In this document: positions 33,185 through 41,474 of the stretch, one piece after another
Numbering within the stretch: the first letter of the stretch is position 1
How the letters are laid out: every line of letters begins with the position of its first letter
Notes under the pieces: generated by a model
The model's input: the letters and a program-made list of their open reading frames with translations, nothing else
What the model was told of the DNA's origin: nothing
Database searches by the model: none
Assembly: GCA_021777105.1 (NCBI GenBank)
Contig: JAIQZQ010000063.1
Coordinates: 1-64,000, forward strand
Source of the DNA: Candidatus Anammoxibacter sp.
Lineage (GTDB): Bacteria > Planctomycetota > Brocadiia > Brocadiales > Anammoxibacteraceae
Length of the DNA: 64,000 bases
Direction: 5' to 3'
Translations under genes and position numbers: made by a program

Positions 33185-34294
33185 TCATTTTCTTGTTAAA
33201 GCGTCGTGTTTGCAGTATTTGAATGCGAGGCCCTGTTTTTCGCATATCTTTTTGGCGCGGGTCATTATGGCTTTTTGATAGGCGTCGGGCAATCTGTATG
33301 AGCCGCCCTTGACTATGCTTTGTCCTGTAGGATTTGCGTCTCTGTAAAGCTTTACAAACCAATCTTTGGATTGTTGAGCTTTGTCTGAAATAGGGATCTT
33401 CAGGGGTTTTGATATGACGGTTTTGCCGTTGGCGTTTTTTACAAATCGGGCTAACTCGGCCAGGTCGTTGTCTGTTTGCGGTTCGGGGAGGCCGTAACTG
33501 TTTAAAGGATGGTGTCTTCTTAAAACCGGATCAATTTCATTACAGGGGAAGAGCGGATCCAGCCGCAACTCTGTTGTTATTCCATTTTCGCATAGAGTTT
33601 TAAACGCCTCTAATCGACTTTGAACAGTGGGCGCGTTGGGTTCATAATACTTTCGGGCTTCATCACGCCAAAACGCGCATGTTATCTGAACGGCAAGTGG
33701 TCGAATGGTTTCATTTTTCAGGATTAAGAGATACGCTTTATCGCAAAGGATGGCCGGGTTTTTTGTTAATATGGCAATAGGGCCAAACAGGTTTCTGTTT
33801 TCATTAATCTTTTGCAAAGCAAAAAGGGAGTGTCTATGTTCCGTCTCCAGATCATGTTGGCATATATCCGTGGAATTGCTTAGGTGCAGGGGGGCTTTGG
33901 GTAGTTGCAGGTTTTTAATATCGTTTAAATCTTTTGCCAGTTTCTCTTTAAATCCCGCCTTGACATGAGGGGAGAATCCCACGCCTTCTTTAGAGTAGCC
34001 GTTTACATAACAATATCCACATGAGTGCGCGCAGCCGGTATAGACATTGAGGCAGAAGCGGAGGCCGTCCGGGAACCGTTTTGTCCTGTCCGCTAGAGGG
34101 TCGTAAAGATTCAGGGTTCTGCTTTTTAAAGAGGGGGGAAGCTTCTTTGGCTTTTGTGAAAAGAAGTATCTGTAGATTGCGCGTTTTTGATCCGCCGTGT
34201 AGTTGCCTTTGGCAAAGATGGGTTTAAATTTGGTTGCGACGTTTTCAATTAGCGTGTCGGCGTCTGTGTTGTTTTGAGAGTTGAGTGAGAGCAA
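33185..34294 (-). CDS. Radical SAM protein of the SPL (spore photoproduct lyase-like) group
   Basis: 369 residues. The radical SAM cluster motif is CAHSCGYCY (Cx3Cx2C); LNVYTGCAHSCGYCYVNGYS resembles SPL-like and Rv2578c-like proteins. Also seen are LHLSNSTDICQHDLETEHRH, AILTKNPAI, VQITCAFWRDEARKYYEPNA and ELRLDPLFPC. The frame opens with a TTG at 34294 that sits inside a copy of the CTAAAGT-rich repeat, so the original start may have been replaced by that repeat. Enzymes of this group use S-adenosylmethionine for DNA repair or unknown reactions; the substrate here is unknown. Confidence 0.82.
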   Translation of the reverse strand: MLSLNSQNNTDADTLIENVATKFKPIFAKGNYTADQKRAIYRYFFSQKPKKLPPSLKSRTLNLYDPLADRTKRFPDGLRFCLNVYTGCAHSCGYCYVNGYSKEGVGFSPHVKAGFKEKLAKDLNDIKNLQLPKAPLHLSNSTDICQHDLETEHRHSLFALQKINENRNLFGPIAILTKNPAILCDKAYLLILKNETIRPLAVQITCAFWRDEARKYYEPNAPTVQSRLEAFKTLCENGITTELRLDPLFPCNEIDPVLRRHHPLNSYGLPEPQTDNDLAELARFVKNANGKTVISKPLKIPISDKAQQSKDWFVKLYRDANPTGQSIVKGGSYRLPDAYQKAIMTRAKKICEKQGLAFKYCKHDALTRK

Positions 34295-34459
34295 GTGACT
34301 AAAGTGAGCTAAAGTGTAAAAGGTAAAAATCAGAGATTTTTGAACAGATAAATGTTGGGTTTCGCTATGCTCTACCCAACCTACAAAACTAAAGTTGAGG
34401 TAAAAATCATAGATTTTTGAATTAATTTAAACACAGGCAAGGATGCCTGTGCCACTATT
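34290..34459. repeat. CTAAAGT-rich repeats and a CAGGCATCC palindrome upstream of the radical SAM gene
   Basis: CAAGTGACTAAAGTGAGCTA (34292) with GGTAAAAATCAGAGATTTTT, a second shorter unit at about 34386-34420 (AACTAAAGTTGAGGTAAAAA, then ATAGATTTTT), and a palindrome of the ACACAGGCAAGGATGCCTGT family at 34430-34456. Confidence 0.6.
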
Positions 34460-34542
34460 TCTGTTCGTTCCAAAGCGGAGTATTAGAACGCGCGAAGCCT
34501 CAAGCAGCCGCGCAGCCAGTATCCAGTATCCTGAAACCAGCG

Positions 34543-36192
34543 TCATTTAAGTATAACCAACCTTTCAAGCACTTTTTGGCGGACGGCGATGTAAGCCGGG
34601 TTTCCCTCGGTAAGTTCTATAAATGTTTCGTAAGCCATTTTTGCGGCATATTTATCGGCGCCTATTGTGTCAATTGAGTAGCCTATGTTGAGTTGAACTT
34701 CAGGCATGGCCGGGGCCAGTTTTTGGCACTCTTTTAATAATTGAAGGGCGGTTTCATGGTTGCCTTTTTGCTGCTCAACTATTGCGCGCTGCAGCCACAG
34801 TTGCGGTTGTTTGGAGTTAAGCGCAAGGCCTTTGTCGAAAGATTGTTCGGCGCGCTCAAGATTGCCGGCTCCCAGTCGCGCGGTGCCTAAGAGGAGATAG
34901 TTTTCCCATGTTTCGTTATCCGCTTCCTCTCCTCTCTTAGGTTCAAGCAGTTTTGCAGCCTCTTTGTATGCGCCGGATTGTATCAGCTTTTTGGCCTCTT
35001 TAATCCGTTCTTCCGGGGTTAACGGTGGTTTCTCTTTTTTAACCGGTTCATTCCCTATGGCAAGCGGCGTATCTTTAACAACTCCGTTTTTATTGTTAAG
35101 CATCCAGGCGATAACTTTCTCTTCAAGATTGCCTTTCAGGAATACGGACGGCAATCTATCGTGCCTGCTTGTGGACAGTATATCTATAATTTCATCCTGC
35201 GTTTGCCATAATTCTCCGCGCGGCGGGGATGAAATCAGGTAATAAGAGTCCTTTTCTCTATACGTTTTGCTGATTATAAAGGCTGAATGTTTATTGCCTA
35301 TCTTATCAAGGATATATTTAGCGCTATCTTTGTCTTCAAAGACATTTATAACCAGAAGTATATGTGTGTCAGGCAAGGCTGTAAAACCATGGTCCCAAAT
35401 CATTAAGGCTGAATCAATCCCTTCCACATTCATTACAGCGGCGCCGTCGCTTATCCATCCTATATCTAACCGGGCCGCTTTCTCAGCCATTGATTTGTTA
35501 ACAATCGGTTTGCCGTTATCTTTTGCGGTTTTATCAGCATCAACGTTAATTGATGAAACGATATTGTTTACCTCAATATCATCCATCATAGAAGAGAGGC
35601 CGTTAAGATTGGATGCGTGTGATTTTGCCTTTTCATTGGAAGCCGGATTAATTGGCGGGACGGGTTCGCCGGTTTTCTTTTTCAGCAGGGCATCTCTTGT
35701 TGCCAGGCTTTTATCCTTTTTCAATGTCTCCTTCCCGGGAACAGGTTTGTCCCTATTGGTAATCAACGGGAAAGCGTTTTGTGCTGAATATACAGCCTGA
35801 GCTCTTTTCTCATTGCGATTTTTTATTACGCCGGACCATTTATGAATAGCAATTGCTATGCATACAAGGGCTATTGTTATTGTGATGAATACTCTAAGTC
35901 TGCTCTTTTTCTTGCCGCCGGTCTGAAAGTCATCAAATGAGTCATTTTCCTCCTTTATTTCCGGGGGGGCGTCGTCTGCTTTTGGCATTGGTCTCTTCTT
36001 TGGGGCGTTGTCTTTTTTCAACTTTTCTGTTTTGTCAGGTTTTGAGTCGTCGCTCTTAAACTTTAGATTCATTTTTGGCTTTGCGGACTCTTTCGGCTCA
36101 TCCGTTTGCTCGGCCTTTACATCTTTCTCTTTGGCCTTGCCGCTCTCCTGATTCGTTTGCAGTTTTCGTAGGGTCTCTTCGATTATGCTCAT
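34543..36192 (-). CDS. mshN: MshN-like TPR protein of the MSHA-type pilus
   Basis: 549 residues. N-terminal charged cytoplasmic region (MSIIEETLRKLQ, then many Lys/Glu/Asp), one membrane helix (about 98-118; LRVFITITIALVCIAIAI), a long periplasmic part with a SPOR-like region (HDRLPSVFLKGNLEEKVIAW), and TPR units in the last third (YLLLGTARLGAGNLERAEQS, LWLQRAIVEQQKGNHETALQ). This layout and the place after mshL and mshM fit MshN. It helps the assembly of the secretin in the MSHA pilus. The gene is last in this run; no mshE or mshG follows. Confidence 0.78.
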   Translation of the reverse strand: MSIIEETLRKLQTNQESGKAKEKDVKAEQTDEPKESAKPKMNLKFKSDDSKPDKTEKLKKDNAPKKRPMPKADDAPPEIKEENDSFDDFQTGGKKKSRLRVFITITIALVCIAIAIHKWSGVIKNRNEKRAQAVYSAQNAFPLITNRDKPVPGKETLKKDKSLATRDALLKKKTGEPVPPINPASNEKAKSHASNLNGLSSMMDDIEVNNIVSSINVDADKTAKDNGKPIVNKSMAEKAARLDIGWISDGAAVMNVEGIDSALMIWDHGFTALPDTHILLVINVFEDKDSAKYILDKIGNKHSAFIISKTYREKDSYYLISSPPRGELWQTQDEIIDILSTSRHDRLPSVFLKGNLEEKVIAWMLNNKNGVVKDTPLAIGNEPVKKEKPPLTPEERIKEAKKLIQSGAYKEAAKLLEPKRGEEADNETWENYLLLGTARLGAGNLERAEQSFDKGLALNSKQPQLWLQRAIVEQQKGNHETALQLLKECQKLAPAMPEVQLNIGYSIDTIGADKYAAKMAYETFIELTEGNPAYIAVRQKVLERLVILK

Positions 36193-36236
36193 ATTTGCTT
36201 AAATGTCGTTTTTAAATTCATAAAAAATCTTCAATC

Positions 36237-37067
36237 TTACATCAAAATCTCTCTGGCAGCTTTGCGCAACATTCCTATTCCTATTTTTGATTTGCCTGCG
36301 TTAAATGACGCCAGCAATGCGCGGTCGCATATTTGGTTTATCCTGCGCGGCGCGCCTTTGCTGTATTTATAGACCAGATAAATTGCAAAATCGCTAAAAT
36401 AGGGTGTTAATATGCTTTTGGCGCTGTTTGTCGCCAAGTATAATCTATGGTTAATATACTTCCTTGTGTCGGACAATCCAAGAGGTTTTAGATAGTGGCG
36501 CACGCTAATGCGTTGATCAAGCTGCCGCAAGCTGCTGCGCGCAAGCCGTTCGGCCAGCTCAGGTTGCCCCACCATAATGAACGAAAGCAGTTTCCTCTTC
36601 TCCGTTTCAAGGTTTGATAGCTGCCGCAAACCTTCAAGCACGTTTGGATTAAGGCTTTGCGCCTCGTCGATAACCACAACAACCTTTTCGCCGTTTTTTG
36701 CCGCTCTTATTAGAGATATGTTTATAGCGTTAAAGCATTTGCTGTAAGTATCGCTTTCAAGGGCAACGCCTGTAAGATCGTAATAAATTGCCTTTAAAAG
36801 ATCAATAAGGTTAATGTAAGTATTGTATATATAAACCGTGCGCACGCCTTTGCCGGCCGTCTTTAGTAATTGGCGGCAAAGGATAGTCTTGCCCAATCCT
36901 ATTTCGCCGATAAGCAATGTAAAGCCGTCTATCATTAACCCATACTGCAGATGGTTAAGCGCTTTCATGTGCTGCCTGCCGGTGTATAGAAAGTTGGTGT
37001 CCGGCGTTTGATTGAACGGGGATTCGGTAAAACCGAGTTGGTGATAAATGTGAGAAAGGTCATCCAT
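36237..37067 (-). CDS. mshM: MshM/ExeA-like AAA ATPase
   Basis: 276 residues. Starts with LGFTESPFNQTPDTNFLYTG, the ExeA/GspA-type opening. Walker A GEIGLGKTILC (about 51-61), Walker B VVVIDEAQSL, sensor region SFIMVGQPELAERL and a final GAPRRINQICDRALLASF motif, all typical of the AAA ATPases that accompany secretins. It starts one base after the mshL stop, so it is translated from the same message. It probably couples ATP use to secretin assembly with peptidoglycan remodelling. Confidence 0.88.
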   Translation of the reverse strand: MDDLSHIYHQLGFTESPFNQTPDTNFLYTGRQHMKALNHLQYGLMIDGFTLLIGEIGLGKTILCRQLLKTAGKGVRTVYIYNTYINLIDLLKAIYYDLTGVALESDTYSKCFNAINISLIRAAKNGEKVVVVIDEAQSLNPNVLEGLRQLSNLETEKRKLLSFIMVGQPELAERLARSSLRQLDQRISVRHYLKPLGLSDTRKYINHRLYLATNSAKSILTPYFSDFAIYLVYKYSKGAPRRINQICDRALLASFNAGKSKIGIGMLRKAAREILM

Positions 37068-37068
37068 A

Positions 37069-38562
37069 TTACAACTCTTTAATTGTCCTGGGAGTTATAA
37101 AAATAACAAGTTCGGTTTTGTTCTTTGTTGTGGATACGCCTTTGAACGCGTTGCCTAAATATGGGATATCTCCCAACAGAGGCACTTTGCGAACCGTTTT
37201 TGCCTCTACATTTTGAATAAGCCCGCCGACCGTAACCATCTCGCCGTCGCGCAACCTGACAACGGTTGAGGACTGCTTTACCTCCATCATTGGCGCGGTT
37301 GAGCCGAAACTTGACTGAATGGTTTGCACAAGGCGTGTAATAATCGGCACAACGTCAATCATTATCCAGCCGTCTTCTGATATTTGAGGCGTAATTGAGA
37401 GCACCAGGCCTTCCGTAATAAAGCGCACCTCTTCGGTTGTCTGTGAAACGCCTTCGTCAACCGTGGTTGCGGTCTGAAAAAATGGCCTGTCAGTGCCGAC
37501 CTTTATTAAAGCGGGCTGGTTATTCATAACGCGCAGTCTTGGATTTGAAACAACTTTAAGTTCGCCTTGTTGGCTAAGAGCCTCCAGCACCGCTGAGATA
37601 TCGCCGCCAAAAAGGCCGTATTGCAGACTAAGGCTAGGCGCTCCGGCTCCGGCCGCGCCAAAAGGCGCGTTTATAATCGCGGAGCTGTTAACTCCAACGC
37701 CGTCCACCGACAGCGCGTCAATAACCTGGCTCCAGTCTACGCCGAGATTAAACTCGTCATTAAGAGACACTTCCATAATCCGCGCCTCTATCTCAACCTG
37801 GCGAAGCACGTTCTTTGTAATACTATTTATAAAATTTTCTACATGAGAGACATTTCTATGCAGATCAGTAACATGCACTATGCCTGACATGCGGTTTATT
37901 GTTATATGGCCTTCCTCCGATATTAGCTCTTTCAGTTGCTCTGAAAGATCCGCCCAAAACTGCACGGTGTCGGAGTTGTTGATTGAGACCTGGCCTGAAT
38001 CGCCGCCGGCGCTTGCAATCGACGCCTGGCTGGAGCCTTGCGATTCGCGAATCAATCTTAGATAATCAATTGTGAACATCTTTGTTTCATATTTTAGCGC
38101 CCTGATCAACGAGCCGTCTTTTACCCAATAATAGCCGTTTGGCTCCAGAATCGCGCTCATTGCCTGTTCAAAAGTGAGGTTTTTAAAATCAATAGTCAGT
38201 ACGCCTTCAACATCAGGATCGGCTACTATGTTCAGGTTGTTGCTTTTGGCAAAAATGGTCAGCGCTGTATTAATATTCATATTCTTTGCCTTAAATTTAT
38301 ACAAACGCTCAGGTTCTTTTTCAACAGGCTTCTCCGTTATATTTGCCATTCTCCTGGTTAGGTCCAGCTCAAGCGGTTTCGGGGCTATGGGAGCCGGTTT
38401 TGATTCTGCTTTGCCGGCGGTAAATGCCGCGTCATAGCTTTTTGCATCAAATGCTGAAGTTGCTTCATTATCATCCGCAAGTTTTCCGCGAATCGTTAAA
38501 CAGCCGCTGTTCAAGGCGAGCGCCGCGACAATGCCTAATAGTAATAAATGTGTTTTTTTCAT
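37069..38562 (-). CDS. mshL: Secretin (MshL/PilQ family), lipoprotein
   Basis: 497 residues. A lipoprotein signal (MKKTHLLLLGIVAALALNSGC) puts a lipid on Cys21. STN domain (about 92-150; MNINTALTIFAKSNNLNIV, DPDVEGVLTIDFKNLTFEQA), an N1-type domain, and the secretin barrel domain (about 255-497), ending VGGLIQNVEAKTVRKVPLLG, DIPYLGNAFKG and TELVIFITPRTIKEL. It forms the outer-membrane gate for the pilus. It is the first of a tight mshL-mshM-mshN run; a MITE-like element lies just upstream. Confidence 0.92.
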   Translation of the reverse strand: MKKTHLLLLGIVAALALNSGCLTIRGKLADDNEATSAFDAKSYDAAFTAGKAESKPAPIAPKPLELDLTRRMANITEKPVEKEPERLYKFKAKNMNINTALTIFAKSNNLNIVADPDVEGVLTIDFKNLTFEQAMSAILEPNGYYWVKDGSLIRALKYETKMFTIDYLRLIRESQGSSQASIASAGGDSGQVSINNSDTVQFWADLSEQLKELISEEGHITINRMSGIVHVTDLHRNVSHVENFINSITKNVLRQVEIEARIMEVSLNDEFNLGVDWSQVIDALSVDGVGVNSSAIINAPFGAAGAGAPSLSLQYGLFGGDISAVLEALSQQGELKVVSNPRLRVMNNQPALIKVGTDRPFFQTATTVDEGVSQTTEEVRFITEGLVLSITPQISEDGWIMIDVVPIITRLVQTIQSSFGSTAPMMEVKQSSTVVRLRDGEMVTVGGLIQNVEAKTVRKVPLLGDIPYLGNAFKGVSTTKNKTELVIFITPRTIKEL

Positions 38563-38618
38563 GTTTTTTTACCTTAATTGAACGATTATTATCACCCTCC
38601 CCTAACCCCTCCCATCAA

Positions 38619-38931
38619 GGGCAATGTCATTGACTTAAGGGTGGGCCGCTTGTAATTAAAGGCGCTATTTACATTTTTCAGCCCTGAAAGGGCAAATTAT
38701 TACAGCCCAGGCTTGCAAAGCCTGGGTGCGCAGATAAACACGGTTTAGCCCTGAAAGGGCGACTTAATGTTCATATGCGTTACGTTAAATCGCCCTTTCA
38801 GGGCTAAAAACACAATGTTGAACGTACCCAGGGTTTACAACCCTGGGCTATAATAAATCAGCCTTTCAGGCTTTTTAAAGAAAATAATTTCGATACGGTT
38901 AAGGCCTCCCCTTAAGTCAATGACATTGCCC
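38619..38931. mobile_element. MITE-like element, 313 bp, with 22-bp inverted ends and an ATCAA target duplication
   Basis: The left end starts GGGCAATGTCATTGACTTAA (38619) and the right end is its exact complement at 38910-38931, giving 22 matching bases. ATCAA lies immediately outside each end (38614-38618 and 38932-38936), as expected of a 5-bp target duplication. The interior contains several palindromic CAGCCCTGAAAGGGC/GCCCTTTCAGGGC and CCCAGGCTTGCAAAGCCTGG units and no coding frame. Inserted between mshL and the gene at 38996. An IS4-like parent is possible; none is in the window. Confidence 0.8.
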
Positions 38932-38995
38932 ATCAAGGGAGGGGGAATAATCGGTATATATTTTTTACAATACAAGGCCAATCCAGTATTCTTTA

Positions 38996-39742
38996 TCAAC
39001 TATTTTTAAATTCAAATTTCTTTTTTGAGTTGGCATCTCTGCCGTCTTCAATTTCAGGATCAGGTCTTTTTCTAATCACAGGTTTAGCATTTTTTACGAC
39101 TCTCTTATCCCCGACGGGTTTTGAAGCGGTGGCCTTGCGTTTTTGTTTTAGAATCGTTTTTAGCCGCGCTAATATTATATTGTCAATTTCTTTAACATCA
39201 AAAGTGGCGGTGAAATCAATATCGCCTTCAGTGATGGAGATATTTGTTTTTTTAGCGTTATTGCCTATCGGCTCCACAGGCTTCACGGATTGAGTCGGCG
39301 GTTGATTTTGTGGCGAGTTTTCAATCATCTCCTTTATAAATTGAGCCCCTTCCTCAAACTTCTTTTCAACCATATCTTTTATGGTTTTCATCTCGCTATC
39401 GAGCCTGTCATCCAGTTCCTTTCTTGAGTATCGCATCTCCTCCGCGATTTTTTTTGTGTTTTTGTAGTATGCGCTAAATATTCTGAAAAATACAAGAGCG
39501 ATTATTATTTCAATGACTAAAAGTATATCGTTGCGGATGGCGGAAAATACGCTTTCCTCCTCAGGTTGGACGTTTTTAACATTGACAAAGTCAGGTTGCG
39601 CTGAATTTTGCGGTTTGCTTTCATAAAGGTCAAAGTCAAGGTCGGAATCGGAGGCTTGCGCAACGCCTAAAGAACCGGTGTTTATAAACATTGATATCAG
39701 GGCCGCGCATAGAACAGCAAATATGATTTGACGAAATTTCAT
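38996..39742 (-). CDS. Hypothetical membrane protein in the pilus cluster
   Basis: 248 residues from the ATG at 39742, with GGAG six bases upstream; an ATG at 39754 overlaps the ribosome site. A signal peptide (MKFRQIIFAVLCAALISMFI), an acidic periplasmic stretch, one TM helix (about 83-100; DILLVIEIIIALVFFRIF), and a long charged cytoplasmic part with coiled coil (RYSRKELDDRLDSEMKTIKD) and a basic tail (KKRKATASKP...). I recognise no family. Its position between the mshK-like and mshL genes suggests a role in pilus biogenesis, but MITE-like elements on both sides mean it may not be an original member of the operon. Confidence 0.6.
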   Translation of the reverse strand: MKFRQIIFAVLCAALISMFINTGSLGVAQASDSDLDFDLYESKPQNSAQPDFVNVKNVQPEEESVFSAIRNDILLVIEIIIALVFFRIFSAYYKNTKKIAEEMRYSRKELDDRLDSEMKTIKDMVEKKFEEGAQFIKEMIENSPQNQPPTQSVKPVEPIGNNAKKTNISITEGDIDFTATFDVKEIDNIILARLKTILKQKRKATASKPVGDKRVVKNAKPVIRKRPDPEIEDGRDANSKKKFEFKNS

Positions 39743-39755
39743 GATATTCTCCATC

Positions 39756-39780
39756 CACAGGCAAGGATGCCTGTGTCACT
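39756..39780. repeat. CAGGCATCC-type palindrome
   Basis: CCACAGGCAAGGATGCCTGTG, then TCACT; lies just upstream of the gene at 38996-39742. Confidence 0.6.
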
Positions 39781-39880
39781 ATATTATATGAATACTATAA
39801 TAACACATTCCAACATCCCGGCATCAAGCAATGCCGAGTTAAAAAAAACAAATACCCCCTCCTCTAACCACTCCCACTAA

Positions 39881-40058
39881 GGGGCTGCTCAAAAATAACT
39901 TGGTCTAGCCACACCCATCTTTAGGCTAACTTTGAACCATCTTCAATCACCGAATCCTCAACGCAGCTAAGGCTGCGCATCCGGTTCGGCTCAATCAGAT
40001 TGTCCAAATTTAACCTAATTCTGAGCCCGTCTAGACCAAGTTATTTTTGCGCAGCCCC
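39881..40058. mobile_element. MITE-like element, 178 bp, with 28-bp imperfect inverted ends and a TAA target duplication
   Basis: The left end begins GGGGCTGCTCAAAAATAACT (39881-39908); the right end is its complement with one mismatch (40031-40058, GCGCAGCCCC). TAA lies directly outside each end (39878-39880 and 40059-40061). Inside, a second, weaker inverted pair (TTTAGGCTAACTTTG / CAAATTTAACCTAAT) and a GCAGCTAAGGCTGC hairpin make the whole element foldable. No coding frame. IS5-type elements often duplicate 3-4 bases with TA at the centre, so an IS5-like parent is a guess. Confidence 0.8.
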
Positions 40059-40100
40059 TAAGGGTATGGGAATTTGGCTTATTAAGCTCGTTTTAGTTTT

Positions 40101-40190
40101 AATGAACACTGAGCAGCTTGTCTGCTCTAGTGATAAATGAACACTTGGCTGCTTGGCAGCCTTAGTGAAAATTATCCCCTGAGGGGATAA
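40101..40190 (+). repeat. Two-hairpin dispersed repeat (GAGCAG family), tandem copy 5
   Basis: First unit AATGAACACTGAGCAGCTTG, TCTGCTCTAGTGA; second unit AATGAACACTTGGCTGCTTG, GCAGCCTTAGTGAAAATTAT, then CCCCTGAGGGG. Mixed GAGCAG and TTGGCTGC first stems, as in copy 3. Confidence 0.75.
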
Positions 40191-40329
40191 TTATGCCCAG
40201 GGGGGCGAATCGCAAACTTAACAAGTCCCACCTAAGTGGTGAAGTTTTAAAATAAATATATTCCGTTTATTCCCCCTCCATTGATGGGAGGGGTTAGGGG
40301 AGGGTGATAAGAATCCCACAATTTAAGTT

Positions 40330-40851
40330 TTAATAATATATTTTTCTTGTTCCGCCGATTCCATTTAATTCAACATAATCAGGCTCAATTTTGACAACCG
40401 TATAATTTTTATAGAGTTCTCCCTCGCTTACTACCTCGCCGTTTAAAACCGCAAATCTGCCGGCCGCCTCAATCATAATAGCGTCTACCGAGATCTCCTC
40501 TTCCATTATAACCGGTTTAGGTTTCACAGCTTCTATTGTCCGTTTTTCAATTATATCGTCAACCGTTATCTCTTGCTTTTTTTTTAATTTGGCTCTATTT
40601 GAATAAAGGATCGTGTTTAAAAACGGATCGCGCTTAAATTCAACAGGCCAATCAATAGCGGTTAAGTCGATAGGATTAACAACCTCTCTCTGTTTTGGCT
40701 TAATATCTTCCAGGTTAAATCCTATCTGTTCCATGATGTCACGCGGACCCTTTTTAAGCTTTAGAATGGGTAAAATAACATTTTTGGAAACAATTCCAAA
40801 TGCGGCAACCACCAGAACACCAACAAACGCTTTGCTTTTGAATATTTTCAT
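40330..40851 (-). CDS. mshK: MshK/PilP-like pilus protein
   Basis: 173 residues. A single membrane helix near the N-terminus (about 9-27; FVGVLVVAAFGIVSKNVIL), then a basic linker and a small C-terminal beta domain (IDAIMIEAAGRFAVLNGEVV, then YKNYTVVKIEPDYVELNGIG) that resembles the PilP/MshK homology region (GxRxAIINGxxVxxGDxVxGxxVxxIxxxxVxL). The pilus order supports mshK. It starts two bases after the upstream gene. The sequence alone is only a fair match; context is the stronger evidence. Confidence 0.65.
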   Translation of the reverse strand: MKIFKSKAFVGVLVVAAFGIVSKNVILPILKLKKGPRDIMEQIGFNLEDIKPKQREVVNPIDLTAIDWPVEFKRDPFLNTILYSNRAKLKKKQEITVDDIIEKRTIEAVKPKPVIMEEEISVDAIMIEAAGRFAVLNGEVVSEGELYKNYTVVKIEPDYVELNGIGGTRKIYY

Positions 40852-40853
40852 TT

Positions 40854-41474
40854 TTATTGGGCGAAAACATCGCCTTTAAAACCAACCCACATTACAAAAT
40901 CCAGATCTATTTCGCTAATGCTATATCCTTCGCCCCTGGCCGTTATATCCCCCAAATCAAGATTGTCGTTCTTGTCCAGCACTGTTTTAATAGTGTCTAT
41001 AAATATCTGCAACCATGAACGAAAAAATTCTTGATTCTCGACATACTTCTCCCTGACTTTCAGGCTCATTTTAATCGGCAGTCGCGCAAAACCGCTTTGG
41101 TTGGTTGCATGCGGTATCACTTCTTCCAAAGTGTAGCTCATATCAAACCCTCTGGAAGAGACAAATTTCTGAAAATCTTCCATCCAAAACAGCACATCCT
41201 CATAATTTGTGGGTATATTTTCTTTAGCGTTTTCCCAATCGCTCCTAATGCTTTTTTCCTTGCTATCCGACCATAAAAGCTTCATTTTTGTTATTTCATC
41301 CCTCTTCCTCAGATAGTTGCTCATTGTGGTTTTATCAAGGTCTGATTTCGGCATTCTGAAAAAGAGCGAAGTAATAAATATGGCTATAGGAACAGGAAGC
41401 AGAAAAAAAACAAAAAGATAGAACCTGAGCTTTGGTTTGTTGATCCAGTATAATTTAATGTCATTTATATTCAT
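40854..41474 (-). CDS. mshJ: MshJ/PilO-like pilus protein
   Basis: 206 residues. N-terminal TM helix (about 18-38; LRFYLFVFFLLPVPIAIFIT), a coiled stretch (LRKRDEITKMKLLWSDSKEK) and a ferredoxin-like periplasmic domain (VLFWMEDFQKFVSSRGFDM, MSLKVREKYVENQEFFRSWL). This is the PilO/GspM-type layout. It overlaps the mshI stop by four bases. Assigned mainly by gene order and topology. Confidence 0.65.
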   Translation of the reverse strand: MNINDIKLYWINKPKLRFYLFVFFLLPVPIAIFITSLFFRMPKSDLDKTTMSNYLRKRDEITKMKLLWSDSKEKSIRSDWENAKENIPTNYEDVLFWMEDFQKFVSSRGFDMSYTLEEVIPHATNQSGFARLPIKMSLKVREKYVENQEFFRSWLQIFIDTIKTVLDKNDNLDLGDITARGEGYSISEIDLDFVMWVGFKGDVFAQ

